A stretch of DNA of 64,000 bases. Origin: Halothiobacillus sp. (lineage in GTDB: Bacteria; Pseudomonadota; Gammaproteobacteria; Halothiobacillales; Halothiobacillaceae). Under the pieces are notes generated by a model, which saw nothing but the letters and a program-made list of their open reading frames with translations, was not told where the DNA came from and ran no database searches. Location: NCBI GenBank assembly GCA_020061705.1, contig JAGUXT010000062.1:23198-87197 (forward strand), written 5' to 3'. Positions 9,227 through 18,082 of the stretch are shown in pieces; within the stretch, counting starts at the first letter, position 1; each line of letters starts with the position of its first letter. The translations under genes and the position numbers were made by a program.

Positions 9227-9330
9227 TAGGACTTCCGCAAAACCGCCCCGGCGGCGTTCAATCGTCTCGCCGTACTAGGTGTACTGTCTTCGGCACTTGG
9301 TCTTGCTGGAACGCTTTTGCGGAAGTCCTA
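9227..9330. repeat. Interspersed palindromic element, family A copy 1 (upstream of fabF)
   Basis: A 104-base element. Left end TAGGACTTCCGCAAAA is the reverse complement of right end TTTTGCGGAAGTCCTA, so both ends carry the same change (C instead of the A found in the other copies). The internal core contains CTCGCCGTACTAGGTGTACT, shared with copies 2 and 4. It encodes no protein. It separates the acpP terminator from the fabF ribosome site, ending 26 bases before the fabF GTG. Confidence 0.88.
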
Positions 9331-9355
9331 TGTTTGTGTGCTTGAGGTCATTTCA

Positions 9356-10594
9356 GTGAGTAAACGTCGTGTCGTCGTGACGGGGCTTGGAATCATTTCG
9401 CCAGTAGGCAATTCGGTTGCACAGGCGTGGGAAAACATTCTTGCAGGTCAAAGTGGTGTCGGTTTGGTGACGCATTTTGATGCCGCTACCCTTCCGGTAC
9501 AGATTGCCGCAGAGGTAAAAAACTTTCATGCCGAGGACTGGTTGCCAGCCAAAGATGTAAAAAAAATGGATGTTTTCATTCATTACGGCATGGCAGCGGC
9601 GATTCAGGCGATTGAAGATGCAGGTTTGACTGATAACGAGGCAGATGCCGAGCAGATCGGTGTGGCGATTGGTTCAGGCATTGGTGGCTTGCCGGGTATT
9701 GAGCGCACGCGTGATACGTTTCTTGATGGCGGTGCGCGCAAGATTTCACCTTTTTTTGTACCCGGCTGCATTGTGAACATGGTGGCGGGCAATTTGGCCA
9801 TTCGTTACAGCTTCAAGGGGCCGAATATCGCGATTGTCACCGCGTGTACCTCGGCGACGCACAACATCGGCGAAGCGGCGCGCATGATCGCTTACGGCGA
9901 TGCGAATGTGATGGTGGCGGGAGGTGCCGAAATGGCGACTTCGGAGCTGGGTGTGGGTGGCTTTTCCGCTGCGCGCGCCTTATCCACGCGTAACGATGCT
10001 CCCACCAAGGCGAGCCGACCCTGGGATGCGGATCGTGATGGCTTTGTGCTTGGCGAGGGTGCGGGCATGGTGGTGTTGGAGGAATACGAGCGTGCCAAGG
10101 CCCGTGGGGCGACGATTTATGCCGAGCTGATCGGCTTTGGCATGAGCGCGGACGCTTATCACATGACCCTGCCTGCACCGGGGGGCGATGGCGCCAAGCG
10201 TTGTATGCAGGCGGCCTTGCGCGATGCCAGACTCAACCCGGACGAAGTGCAATACATCAATGCGCATGGCACATCGACACCCGCCGGGGATCGGGCTGAA
10301 ACCGATGCGGTCAAATTGGCCTTTGGTGAGCATGCGTACCAGCTTGCCATGAGCTCGACCAAGTCGATGACCGGGCATTTGCTCGGTGCGGCGGGCGGCG
10401 TGGAAGCGGTGTTCAGCGTGTTGGCTTTGCGTGATCAGGTTGCGCCACCGACCATCAATCTCGATACGCCGGGCGAAGGCTGTGATTTGGATTATGTGCC
10501 GCATACGGCACGCGAAATGCGTTTGGAGTGCGTGCTGTCCAATTCGTTTGGCTTTGGTGGTACCAACGGCACCTTAGCCTTCCGGCGAGTCTGA
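9356..10594 (+). CDS. fabF: 3-oxoacyl-ACP synthase II
   Basis: Condensing enzyme (KAS II) that elongates acyl-ACP, 412 residues. The GTG at 9356 is preferred. It gives [12 protein letters not shown], the standard FabF start, with GAGG 8 bases upstream; an earlier TTG at 9317 lies inside the repeat element. Active site: C164 in VTACTSA, H near 304 in [12 protein letters not shown] near 341 in [13 protein letters not shown]. It lies downstream of acpP after a terminator and a repeat, so it probably has its own promoter or depends on readthrough. pabB follows with a 1-base gap. Confidence 0.97.
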   Translation: MSKRRVVVTGLGIISPVGNSVAQAWENILAGQSGVGLVTHFDAATLPVQIAAEVKNFHAEDWLPAKDVKKMDVFIHYGMAAAIQAIEDAGLTDNEADAEQIGVAIGSGIGGLPGIERTRDTFLDGGARKISPFFVPGCIVNMVAGNLAIRYSFKGPNIAIVTACTSATHNIGEAARMIAYGDANVMVAGGAEMATSELGVGGFSAARALSTRNDAPTKASRPWDADRDGFVLGEGAGMVVLEEYERAKARGATIYAELIGFGMSADAYHMTLPAPGGDGAKRCMQAALRDARLNPDEVQYINAHGTSTPAGDRAETDAVKLAFGEHAYQLAMSSTKSMTGHLLGAAGGVEAVFSVLALRDQVAPPTINLDTPGEGCDLDYVPHTAREMRLECVLSNSFGFGGTNGTLAFRRV

Positions 10595-10595
10595 T

Positions 10596-11972
10596 GTGAC
10601 CATGCGGGTGATGCAGCGTCTTGAGCACGCCGTGGATTTGCTGAGTTTGCAGCGCGCGCACCCCGAGCGTTATCCGCATTTTCTGGCCTCGTCAGCACAC
10701 GGTACGGATCAGGGGCGGTATGACATCCTGTTGGCATTTCCTGGCGCACGCTTGCGTTTTGATGGTCAGAGTTGCCAGCGCGATGGCGCACCACTTTCCG
10801 GTAGTTTTTTGCAGGAACTGGATGCGTGGTGGCAGGCTGAACGCAGTCCTGAGCTGAGTGCGGCCGAGACGGCGGGCTTGCCTTTTCATGGCGGCTGGTT
10901 TTTTTATCTGGGCTATGAGTTGGCGCATGCGCTTGAGCCGACCGTCCCTGCTCGGGGTGGACATCAGGCACGCGCACTGCCTGTGGCTTATGCCGAACGC
11001 TGTCCGGCGGCGTTGATTTATGATCATCTCGAGCAGGCGACGTGGTGGGTCGAAGAAGGCAACGTGCCGACGTTGTGGGTACAGTGTTCCGAGGATATCC
11101 AGCGGCTTCAGCCCGTGCCGCTGGAGGTGGGGTTGCCTTCGTTTGAACTCAACGAAGACGACGCTGATGCTTTTCTGCGTGGCGTAGAACGTATCCGCGA
11201 GTACATTTTTGCCGGGGATATTTTTCAGGCCAATCTGTCGCGCGCATGGCGCGGACGTTTTGCCAAAGCACCCGAGCCCGCTGCTTTATTCACGCAGTTG
11301 GCGCACAACAATCCGGGTCCGTTTGCCGCCTTGTCACATATTGAAGGACAGGCGATTGTGTCCAGCTCGCCTGAGCGTCTGGTATCTTCGCGGCATGGTG
11401 TGATCGAGACCCGCCCGATTGCCGGTACGCGGCGGCGCGGTATTGATGTGGATGAGGACGCGGCGCTCAAGGCTGAGTTGATAATTCATCCCAAGGAGCG
11501 CGCCGAGCACATCATGCTGCTTGATCTGGAACGCAATGACCTGGGCCGGGTGGCCAAGCCGGGCACGGTCAAGGTGGATGAGTGCATGGTGATTGAGAGC
11601 TATCGCCATGTGCATCATATTGTCTCGAATGTGCGCGCCGAATTGCGCGCCGAGGTAACTCCGGGGCAGGAGCTGGCCGCGTTGTTTCCCGGCGGCACGA
11701 TTACCGGCTGCCCCAAGGTGCGTTGTATGCAGATTCTGGCTGAATTGGAGGATGTACCCCGTGAGGCCTACACCGGTTCGCTGGGATACCTGAATCGTGA
11801 TGGCTCGATGGATAGCAATATTCTGATTCGCACGCTGCAACTGGATGGCGCCGAGTTCACCTTGCGCGCTGGGGCGGGCATTGTGGCCGATTCGGTGCCG
11901 ATGGAAGAGCTTTTGGAAACCCGAGCCAAGGCGCGAGGCTTGTTGCGTGCGCTGGGTTTGAGTTCAAGTTGA
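10596..11972 (+). CDS. pabB: Aminodeoxychorismate synthase component I (PabB-like)
   Basis: Chorismate-utilising enzyme of the PabB/TrpE family, 458 residues, expected to make 4-amino-4-deoxychorismate for folate. Conserved C-terminal motifs are present: RPIAGTRRRG, PKERAEH, LERNDLGRV, GGTITGCPK and LRAGAGIVADS. The assignment to folate rather than tryptophan rests on the next gene, pabC, which it overlaps by 1 base (TGATG). Odd point: E. coli PabB has Lys in PIKGT, whereas here it is Ala (PIAGT), as in TrpE. Start is GTG 10596 or ATG 10602; neither has a strong ribosome site. No glutamine amidotransferase partner gene is adjacent. Confidence 0.85.
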   Translation: MTMRVMQRLEHAVDLLSLQRAHPERYPHFLASSAHGTDQGRYDILLAFPGARLRFDGQSCQRDGAPLSGSFLQELDAWWQAERSPELSAAETAGLPFHGGWFFYLGYELAHALEPTVPARGGHQARALPVAYAERCPAALIYDHLEQATWWVEEGNVPTLWVQCSEDIQRLQPVPLEVGLPSFELNEDDADAFLRGVERIREYIFAGDIFQANLSRAWRGRFAKAPEPAALFTQLAHNNPGPFAALSHIEGQAIVSSSPERLVSSRHGVIETRPIAGTRRRGIDVDEDAALKAELIIHPKERAEHIMLLDLERNDLGRVAKPGTVKVDECMVIESYRHVHHIVSNVRAELRAEVTPGQELAALFPGGTITGCPKVRCMQILAELEDVPREAYTGSLGYLNRDGSMDSNILIRTLQLDGAEFTLRAGAGIVADSVPMEELLETRAKARGLLRALGLSSS

Positions 11973-12775
11973 TGCTGTTCGCCGAGCAATTGGCCTTGAC
12001 CGATCGCGGTCTGCATTACGGCGATGGGCTGTTTGAAACCATGGCTGTTGTCGACGGGCGCGTGCGTTTGTTGCCGCGCCATTTGCATCGGCTGGCGCAT
12101 GGATCGGCACGTTTGGCGATTGCCTTGCCTGACTTATCTGCGCTTGAGACGGCTTTGCAGGAAGTGGCGCAATCAATGGGCGAGGGCGTGCTCAAGCTGA
12201 TAATTACCCGTGGAAGCGGAGGACGGGGCTATGCGCCGCCCCAGGATGCCGAGCCGACGCTGATTTTACTGCGTTACCCACAAAACCTCCCGACATTGGA
12301 TGACGCGCAGGCGGGTATCGTGCTGCGCCTATGCACCCTGCGTCTTGCACGTCAGCCGGTGTTGGCCGGAATCAAGCATCTGAATCGTCTGGAATATGTG
12401 TTGGCGCGTGCTGAATGGCATGAGCCTGAAATTGCTGAGGGATTGCTGCTGGATACTCAGGGCGAGCTGATTGAGGCGGTGGCGAGCAATGTATTCATCG
12501 TCAAGAGTGGGTGCATATTCACACCATGTCTCGATCAGTGCGGCGTGGCCGGGGTGATGCGTGCCGAGGTTCTGGCCTGTGCCGAGCGCCTTGGCGTGGC
12601 TGTGGGGGAAGCGCGCTTGTGCCTGGATGATGTGCTCAGCGCCGATGAAGTGTTTTTGACCAATAGCCTGCACACTATCCGCCCGGTACGCGTGTTGCAC
12701 GAACATCGTGAATGGGCGGTTGGTGCACTGACCTTGCGTTTGCAGCATGCCCTGTGGGGTGCCCTATGCGTTTAA
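11972..12775 (+). CDS. pabC: Aminodeoxychorismate lyase
   Basis: PLP-dependent fold-type IV lyase releasing pyruvate from aminodeoxychorismate to give p-aminobenzoate; 267 residues from ATG 11972. The catalytic lysine lies in GIKHLNRLEYVLAR, and DRGLHYGDGLFETM and EAVASNVFI are typical. It sits between pabB and mltG, as in the usual fabF-pabC-mltG order. An in-frame TTG one codon earlier is possible. The 3' end overlaps mltG by 10 bases. Confidence 0.95.
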   Translation: MLFAEQLALTDRGLHYGDGLFETMAVVDGRVRLLPRHLHRLAHGSARLAIALPDLSALETALQEVAQSMGEGVLKLIITRGSGGRGYAPPQDAEPTLILLRYPQNLPTLDDAQAGIVLRLCTLRLARQPVLAGIKHLNRLEYVLARAEWHEPEIAEGLLLDTQGELIEAVASNVFIVKSGCIFTPCLDQCGVAGVMRAEVLACAERLGVAVGEARLCLDDVLSADEVFLTNSLHTIRPVRVLHEHREWAVGALTLRLQHALWGALCV

Positions 12776-13818
12776 GTTGGTTTGGCAAGGTGTTTTGGGC
12801 GAGATTGTCCTTGGCTACGCTGATTTTGGCTGTGCTGCTGGGGCTTGCTGTGTGGGGGGTGCGCGAGGATGTACAGCGTTATGCCGCAACAGCCCTGCCT
12901 CTTTCCGAGCCGCTATGCATCACCATGGAACGCGGCACACGCCTGGGCGATGTGCTGGATGATTTGGCCGTGCCATTGGCCTTGTCAGATTCCAGGTTTG
13001 ATTTGGATCGCCTGCGTTGGCGCGTGTTAGCGCGCATGGATGCCAATGCCGGACGTCTGCGCGCGGGTGAATACCGGCTTGAGCCAGGTCTGACACCCAC
13101 CGGGTTGCTACACATGCTGGCCAGCGGGCAGGGCATTCAGCACAAAGTTACCCTGGTGGAAGGTATGACACTGGAACAGGTGCGCGATGAACTGGCGCAA
13201 CATCCTGCCTTGGCACAGGAAGGATTTGCATTGCGTGCGCAAGACTTGATGGAGGCCTTGGGTGACAAGAGCGCAATAGCCGAAGGCTTTTTCATGCCAG
13301 AAACGTATGTGTTTTCGCGCGGCGACACGGATCTGAATGTACTCAAGCGTGCGCATGAGGCTATGCAGCAAACTTTGGCGCAGCTTTGGGCCGAGCGTGA
13401 TCCGGAACTGCCTTTGCAAAACCCGCAACAGGCGCTGATTTTGGCCTCGATTGTGGAAAAGGAAACCGGCATTGCAGCCGAACGCGGCAAAATTGCCGGT
13501 GTATTTATCAATCGCTTGCGTAAGGGGATGAAGCTGCAAACCGACCCGACGGTGATTTATGGCCTGGGTCACGCCTTTGATGGCAATCTGCGCCGTCGTG
13601 ATCTGGAGCGCGATACGCCATGGAATACCTACACGCGCATTGGGCTGCCGCCGACACCGATTGCGTTGCCATCCAAGGCGGCTTTGCAGGCCGTATTGCA
13701 TCCGGAAAAAACCACAGCACTGTATTTTGTGGCCGACGGGCGCGGCGGGCATGTGTTTTCCGATACCCTGGACGCGCATAATCGCGCCGTGCGGCGTTAT
13801 ATTTCAGGACAACATTAA
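12766..13818 (+). CDS. mltG: Endolytic murein transglycosylase MltG
   Basis: Inner-membrane enzyme that cuts nascent peptidoglycan glycan strands, 350 residues. The ATG at 12766 gives a short cytoplasmic tail and a membrane helix (about residues 7-32). YceG domain motifs are present, with the catalytic glutamate E231 in ASIVEKETG and downstream GVFINRL, LQTDPTVIYG and PWNTYT. Start choice: a longer frame opens at 12712, but that would overlap pabC by 64 bases and precede the membrane helix with an unlikely peptide. tmk follows after 2 bases. Confidence 0.96.
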   Translation: MRLSWFGKVFWARLSLATLILAVLLGLAVWGVREDVQRYAATALPLSEPLCITMERGTRLGDVLDDLAVPLALSDSRFDLDRLRWRVLARMDANAGRLRAGEYRLEPGLTPTGLLHMLASGQGIQHKVTLVEGMTLEQVRDELAQHPALAQEGFALRAQDLMEALGDKSAIAEGFFMPETYVFSRGDTDLNVLKRAHEAMQQTLAQLWAERDPELPLQNPQQALILASIVEKETGIAAERGKIAGVFINRLRKGMKLQTDPTVIYGLGHAFDGNLRRRDLERDTPWNTYTRIGLPPTPIALPSKAALQAVLHPEKTTALYFVADGRGGHVFSDTLDAHNRAVRRYISGQH

Positions 13819-13820
13819 CT

Positions 13821-14462
13821 ATGCAGCGTGGACGTTTTATTGTTTTGGAAGGTGGCGAAGGTGCGGGCAAGTCCAGCAATCTGCAATGTTTACAGCAGAT
13901 GCTGGAAGCGCGTGGCCTGAATGTGCTGCGTACCCGCGAGCCGGGTGGCACGCCGCTGGGTGAGGCTTTGCGCTTTATTCTGCTTGATCCGGTGTACGAG
14001 GGCATGGAGCTAAAAGCCGAGTTGCTACTGATGTTTGCCATGCGCGCGCAGCATGTGACACAAGTCATACGTCCTGCCCTGGAGGCGGGTACCTGGGTGA
14101 TTTCTGATCGTTTTACCAGCTCGTCCTATGCCTATCAGGGGGGCGGGCGTGGTTTGGACAACGACGCCATCGCCTGGCTGGAGCGTTTTGTACAAGATGA
14201 TTTGCGCCCGGATATGACTTTGCTTCTGGATACCCCGGTGGATGTTGGTCTGGCGCGGATGCGCAGCCGTGGCGAGCCGGAAGACCGCATCGAACACGAA
14301 GGCCGCCCATTTTTCGAGCGTGTGCGCGCCAGCTTTCTGGCGCAGGTGGCGGCCGCGCCGGAGCGCTTTATCGTACTGGATGCTGCCCAACCGCTGGAGG
14401 TGGTGCAAGCCGCCATGCACGCTGAAGTCGAGCGCTTTTTTGCACCGTTGTGGCTGACTTGA
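13821..14462 (+). CDS. tmk: Thymidylate kinase
   Basis: Phosphorylates dTMP to dTDP; 213 residues, the normal size. P-loop GGEGAGKSS at 11-19, the TREPGGTPLGE segment, and DRFTSSSYAYQGGGR, the DR-(Y/F) motif contacting substrate. The lid region has RSRGEPEDRIE. It is placed between mltG and holB, as in the E. coli and Pseudomonas clusters. The end overlaps a GTG start option for holB by 13 bases. Confidence 0.97.
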   Translation: MQRGRFIVLEGGEGAGKSSNLQCLQQMLEARGLNVLRTREPGGTPLGEALRFILLDPVYEGMELKAELLLMFAMRAQHVTQVIRPALEAGTWVISDRFTSSSYAYQGGGRGLDNDAIAWLERFVQDDLRPDMTLLLDTPVDVGLARMRSRGEPEDRIEHEGRPFFERVRASFLAQVAAAPERFIVLDAAQPLEVVQAAMHAEVERFFAPLWLT

Positions 14463-14464
14463 CG

Positions 14465-15514
14465 ATGCACAGTCCGCTTTACCCTTGGCTGCATGGCGAG
14501 TTCGCGCGTTTTCATGCGCTGCGCACCCAAGGGCGTATGCCCCATGCCTTGCTTGTCAGTGGCGAGCCGGGTTTGGGGCAAGGCCAGTTGGCCATGCGTT
14601 TGGCACAGGCCACCCTGTGTCAACGTCCCCTGGCTGATGGTCAGGCGTGCGGGCAGTGTGGCTCGTGCCACCCTTTTTTGGTGGGGGCACACCCGGATTT
14701 CAGCCTGCTTGCGCCCAAGGAAAAGGACAACAAGGATGATGAGGCAAGCCAGGGTAAAAAAGTCAAGGATACAAAGGACAAGGACATCAAAATTGATGCG
14801 GTGCGCGATTTTTGTGCCGGTCTGTACCTGAGCAGTAGCTTTCAACATGGCAAGGTGGGTGTGATCGAGCCTGCCGATGCCATGAACCCTGCCGCCGCGA
14901 ACAGTCTGCTTAAAACCCTGGAAGAACCGCCCGCAGGCACGCTGATTATTTTGGTGACATCCCATCCCGCGCGCCTGCCGATTACTATTCGCAGCCGTTG
15001 TCAGCGTTGGCTCGTGCCCATTCCTGAACGCACGACAGCCTTGGCGTGGTTGGCGCATCAACCGCAGCTCGCAGGTGAAGATCCGGCGCGCGTGCTTGAT
15101 CTGGCAGAAGGGCGGCCTTTGGCGGCGTTGGAGTTGGCCGAGCCGGAGCGTTTGGCACAGCGCAGCCGCTGGCTGGAATCCTTGTTGCACCTGCTGCGCG
15201 CCGGCGGCAATCCACTCGCCTTGGCCGCAAGCCAGGACAAGACCGAATGGCCGCAGTTGCTGCATTGGTGTCGCCTGCTGTTGGCGGATTTAATCCGCCT
15301 GCAAGGCGCGGAACACACCCCGACGGCGGCCATGAATCTGGTTAATCGTGATTTTGCCGATGTTTTGGCTCCGCTGGCCGCCCGCTTGAATGCACGCGAG
15401 CTGTTTGGCTTGTATGATTACCTGCTTGAACTCAGCCGCCTGATCAACCACCCGCTGAATCGTGAGCTCCTGATGGAGGAGCTTTTGATTCGTTTTCAAC
15501 GCCTCGGAGGCTAA
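14465..15514 (+). CDS. holB: DNA polymerase III subunit delta prime
   Basis: Clamp-loader subunit of the replicase. From ATG 14465 it has 349 residues, starting MHSPLYPWLHGEF; a GTG at 14450 would add five residues. The zinc module is CGQCGSC with an upstream Cys. The P-loop is degenerate (GEPGLGQGQL), as expected for non-ATPase delta prime. The SRC-like motif appears as IRSRCQRW. Odd feature: a very charged Lys/Asp-rich segment near residues 80-103 (KEKDNKDDEASQGKKVKDTK) separates the zinc module from the rest. It is in the tmk-holB-pilZ-tatD order. Confidence 0.93.
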   Translation: MHSPLYPWLHGEFARFHALRTQGRMPHALLVSGEPGLGQGQLAMRLAQATLCQRPLADGQACGQCGSCHPFLVGAHPDFSLLAPKEKDNKDDEASQGKKVKDTKDKDIKIDAVRDFCAGLYLSSSFQHGKVGVIEPADAMNPAAANSLLKTLEEPPAGTLIILVTSHPARLPITIRSRCQRWLVPIPERTTALAWLAHQPQLAGEDPARVLDLAEGRPLAALELAEPERLAQRSRWLESLLHLLRAGGNPLALAASQDKTEWPQLLHWCRLLLADLIRLQGAEHTPTAAMNLVNRDFADVLAPLAARLNARELFGLYDYLLELSRLINHPLNRELLMEELLIRFQRLGG

Positions 15515-15516
15515 CC

Positions 15517-15858
15517 ATGACCCCTACATCCGGCATTGTGCAGCACAACATCCCCGACAAGGCCACCTTGTACGCCTCCTACATGCCGTTCCTGAAAAAC
15601 GGTGGCATGTTCCTGCCGGGACAGACGCGTCTGCGGATGGGGCAGGAAATTTTCCTGGTGTTAAGCATGATGAACAACCCGGAAAAAGCCCGTGTGGCGG
15701 CCAAGGTCGTATGGATGACCCCGGCAGGCGCACAGGGCGGGCGACCAGCGGGCGTGGGCGTGCAATTTCTTGAAGCCGACAACGGCATGACGCGCGCCAA
15801 AATCGAAAATTACCTTGCGGGTAGTTTGCATAGCGAACAACGCACTTACACGATTTAA
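15517..15858 (+). CDS. pilZ: Type IV pilus assembly protein PilZ
   Basis: Single-domain PilZ protein of 113 residues, two bases after holB, at the position where pilZ is found in Pseudomonas. It has the compact beta-barrel pattern with KNGGMFLPG, a VWMTP turn and GVGVQFLE. No RxxxR motif precedes it, so this is probably the pilus-type PilZ that does not bind cyclic di-GMP itself. In Xanthomonas and Pseudomonas such proteins work with FimX and PilB; a FimX-like gene lies at 51332. Confidence 0.92.
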   Translation: MTPTSGIVQHNIPDKATLYASYMPFLKNGGMFLPGQTRLRMGQEIFLVLSMMNNPEKARVAAKVVWMTPAGAQGGRPAGVGVQFLEADNGMTRAKIENYLAGSLHSEQRTYTI

Positions 15859-15866
15859 TCACCAAA

Positions 15867-16679
15867 ATGCTGCTTTCTGACTCGCACTGCCATCTCGACC
15901 GCATTGATCTGACTCCATGGGGCGGAGATTTTTCCGTCTTCATGCAAGCTGCACATAACGCTGATTTGGCCTGGATGCTGTGCGTGGCGATCGATCTTGA
16001 AAGCTATCCCGCTATGTGCGAGCTGGTGGCACCCTACCCACACGTCTCGGTGAGTGTTGGGGTGCATCCGAACGAAGAGCCCGAACAGTCTCCCTCGCCC
16101 GAAAAACTGCATGAACAATTGCTCGAATTGGGACGCGACTCGCGCGTGGTCGCCATCGGTGAAACCGGTCTGGATTATTTTCGCACCGAGCCGGGCGCTA
16201 CATGGCAGGTTGAGCGTTTTCTTACCCACATCGAAGTCGCACGCCAACTGCAAAAACCACTGATTATCCACACCCGCGAAGCGCGTGAAGACACGTTGAG
16301 TGTGTTGGAAGATGCCGGAGCACGCGATTGCTGCGGTGTGATGCACTGTTTTGTTGAGGACTGGGCAACAGCCAAGCGCGCGCTGAATTTGGGCTTTTAC
16401 ATCTCGTTTTCCGGTGTACTGACCTACAAAAGCGCCGCCGAACTGCGCGAAGTGGCCAAGCAGGTCCCCGCCGACCGCCTGCTGATTGAAACCGACTCGC
16501 CCTATCTCGCGCCCGTGCCGCAGCGCGGCAAGCCGAATATCCCGCTCTACGTGCGCCATGTGGCCGAACAGCTCGCCGCCTTGCGCGGCTGGACGCTGGA
16601 AGAAACGGCTGAACGCACACTCAACAATGCTCGCACGCTATTCAAACTGAACCCCATTTCATCATCCACGGCAGGCTAA
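15867..16679 (+). CDS. TatD family metal-dependent hydrolase
   Basis: 270-residue TIM-barrel deoxyribonuclease/hydrolase. Metal-site motifs: DSHCHLD near residues 4-10, the glutamate in GETGLDY, PLIIHTREA and the final ETDSPYLAPVPQRGKPN. It sits directly after pilZ with an 8-base gap, at the end of the fab-pab-holB cluster where tatD/ycfH is usually found. The exact substrate of this subgroup is not settled by sequence. Confidence 0.93.
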   Translation: MLLSDSHCHLDRIDLTPWGGDFSVFMQAAHNADLAWMLCVAIDLESYPAMCELVAPYPHVSVSVGVHPNEEPEQSPSPEKLHEQLLELGRDSRVVAIGETGLDYFRTEPGATWQVERFLTHIEVARQLQKPLIIHTREAREDTLSVLEDAGARDCCGVMHCFVEDWATAKRALNLGFYISFSGVLTYKSAAELREVAKQVPADRLLIETDSPYLAPVPQRGKPNIPLYVRHVAEQLAALRGWTLEETAERTLNNARTLFKLNPISSSTAG

Positions 16680-16681
16680 TC

Positions 16682-17494
16682 ATGCACGACCCCGTCTTTC
16701 TGCAACACGCTCTCGAAACCGCCATTCAGGCCGCCAAGGCCGGTGAAGTGGTGATTCGCCACTACTATGAAAAAAACATCCAGGTGCAGATTAAAGAAGA
16801 CCAAACCCCGGTCACAGTCGCCGATGTTGAAACCGAGCACGCCATCAAAGCCGTGTTGCAAGCCGCCTTTCCCGAGCATGGTTTTTACGGCGAAGAAACC
16901 GGTAAAAGTGACAAGGATTCCGAATACACTTGGCTGGTTGACCCCATCGACGGCACCAAAGCCTTCGTGCGCCAATACCCCATGTTCTCCACCCAGATCG
17001 CGCTGATGCATGGTGACGAACTGATTGTTGGCGTATCCAATGCGCCGATGTTCAATGGCGGCGAAATGGCCTGGGCAGCACAAGGGCAGGGCGCTTTTTT
17101 GAATGGTCAGCCGATTCACGTCAGCAACATCGCCACTCTAGGCCAAGCCGCGCTGTCCGCAGGTAATATTAAAAGCTTGGCTCAATCCACACACTGGGCA
17201 GGTTTTGGCCAGATTTGCCAAACCGTCAACCGCACGCGTGGCTACGGCGATTTTCTGCACTACCACCTGCTCGCTTCCGGGCGAATTGATCTGGTCATCG
17301 AATCCGACGTGAATATTCTTGATATTGCCGCCCTGTGCGTCATCGTGCGCGAAGCTGGCGGCGTGTTTACCGACCTGCAAGGTAACAGCCCGCTATTGGA
17401 TGCACGCAGCGTCATGGCTGCAGCCAGCCCGGTGCTGTACGCCGAAGCGCGAGCGATGCTGGAAGGCATTGATGCGTCGTTCTACTTGCCGTAG
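16682..17494 (+). CDS. Inositol monophosphatase family phosphatase (CysQ- or HisN-like)
   Basis: Mg2+-dependent phosphatase of 270 residues. Metal-binding residues: E71/E72 in GEETG, and D87 and D90 in DPIDGTKAF. A third Asp lies in LDIAALCVIVREAGG near the C-terminus. DPIDGTKAF rather than DPLDGTTNF separates it from SuhB, which is encoded at 44692. It may be a 3'(2'),5'-bisphosphate nucleotidase or a histidinol phosphatase; the sequence alone does not decide. It starts 2 bases after tatD and ends the series of plus-strand genes. Confidence 0.85.
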   Translation: MHDPVFLQHALETAIQAAKAGEVVIRHYYEKNIQVQIKEDQTPVTVADVETEHAIKAVLQAAFPEHGFYGEETGKSDKDSEYTWLVDPIDGTKAFVRQYPMFSTQIALMHGDELIVGVSNAPMFNGGEMAWAAQGQGAFLNGQPIHVSNIATLGQAALSAGNIKSLAQSTHWAGFGQICQTVNRTRGYGDFLHYHLLASGRIDLVIESDVNILDIAALCVIVREAGGVFTDLQGNSPLLDARSVMAAASPVLYAEARAMLEGIDASFYLP

Positions 17495-17496
17495 CT

Positions 17497-17611
17497 TGCA
17501 TTAACCTGGATCGGAAATATCGTCGGTTTCCGTTCGTTCTGAGCCTGTTAAAGTGGCGATATTGCGGTAACGCCCTCTGCGGCAGCTGCTATTATCAACG
17601 AGGTTAATGCA
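17497..17611. repeat. Inverted-repeat element after the phosphatase gene
   Basis: The 218 bases 17495-17712 have no gene. TGCATTAACCT (17497-17507) and AGGTTAATGCA (17601-17611) are perfect inverted repeats 93 bases apart, with an inner hairpin CGGAAA/TTTCCG at about 17511-17532. It resembles a small interspersed palindromic element; only this copy is seen. Confidence 0.6.
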
Positions 17612-17630
17612 CCAGCTTGGATGCTAAATC

Positions 17631-17658
17631 AATAAAAAACCCGCTGGAATGCGGGTTT
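17631..17658 (-). terminator. Rho-independent terminator of the small minus-strand gene
   Basis: Arms AAACCCGC (17637-17644) and GCGGGTTT (17651-17658) pair perfectly over a 6-base loop. On the minus strand the hairpin is followed by TTTTTTATT. It would end transcripts from the tRNA and small hypothetical gene upstream. Confidence 0.85.
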
Positions 17659-17712
17659 GTGGGTGCTCTTGAGTGTTGAAAACTCTTGAAGAAGAAGCGG
17701 TAAGGCTTAACC

Positions 17713-18006
17713 CTATCGCGGGATACCAGCAACAGGGATTGGGCGATCTTGGATAACCTTGCGATGACCTTTTGAATCGTAAGTGACAAGCTCCTGATAG
17801 CCGTAGTGACAACGGACAAAAACAGGGTTTAAAACACCACCAGAGACCTGGAGACAATCCGCCTTGCTTTTAGGCTGAATGGTTTGCCATTGAGGAACAG
17901 GAGGGGCGACTTGTTCCATGATGACCTGAGCAGGCTTTTGAACAACATGAACAGGCTCTTCATGTAGGCCTAAAAAGGCAAGAAGGCCATAGAACCAACT
18001 GCGCAT
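17713..18006 (-). CDS. Small hypothetical protein with N-terminal hydrophobic segment
   Basis: 97 residues from the ATG at 18006 (MRSWFYGLLAFLGL). The N-terminus may be a short signal or anchor. The rest is Pro-, Val- and Gln-rich, then has CLQVSGGVLNP and VRCHYGYQELVTYD, with two Cys that might pair. I do not recognise a family. It lies between tRNA-Leu upstream and a strong terminator downstream, so it is probably cotranscribed with the tRNAs or has its own promoter in 18007-18082. An upstream in-frame start at 18039 is less likely. Confidence 0.6.
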   Translation of the reverse strand: MRSWFYGLLAFLGLHEEPVHVVQKPAQVIMEQVAPPVPQWQTIQPKSKADCLQVSGGVLNPVFVRCHYGYQELVTYDSKGHRKVIQDRPIPVAGIPR

Positions 18007-18082
18007 ATTTTCACCGTTGACAGTTTGTTGACAAAGCAAACGTCAAAGACGGTGGCAATCCTTTAAAAGTCTCTGATTTAAT

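Noticed and set aside
9317..9355. Longer FabF beginning with TTG inside the repeat element
   Set aside because: The extra 13 residues come from the inverted repeat; the GTG at 9356 has a ribosome site and yields the standard start.
16682..17494. Second suhB
   Set aside because: The metal motif reads DPIDGTKAF, not DPLDGTTNF, and the context differs; it belongs to another branch of the family.
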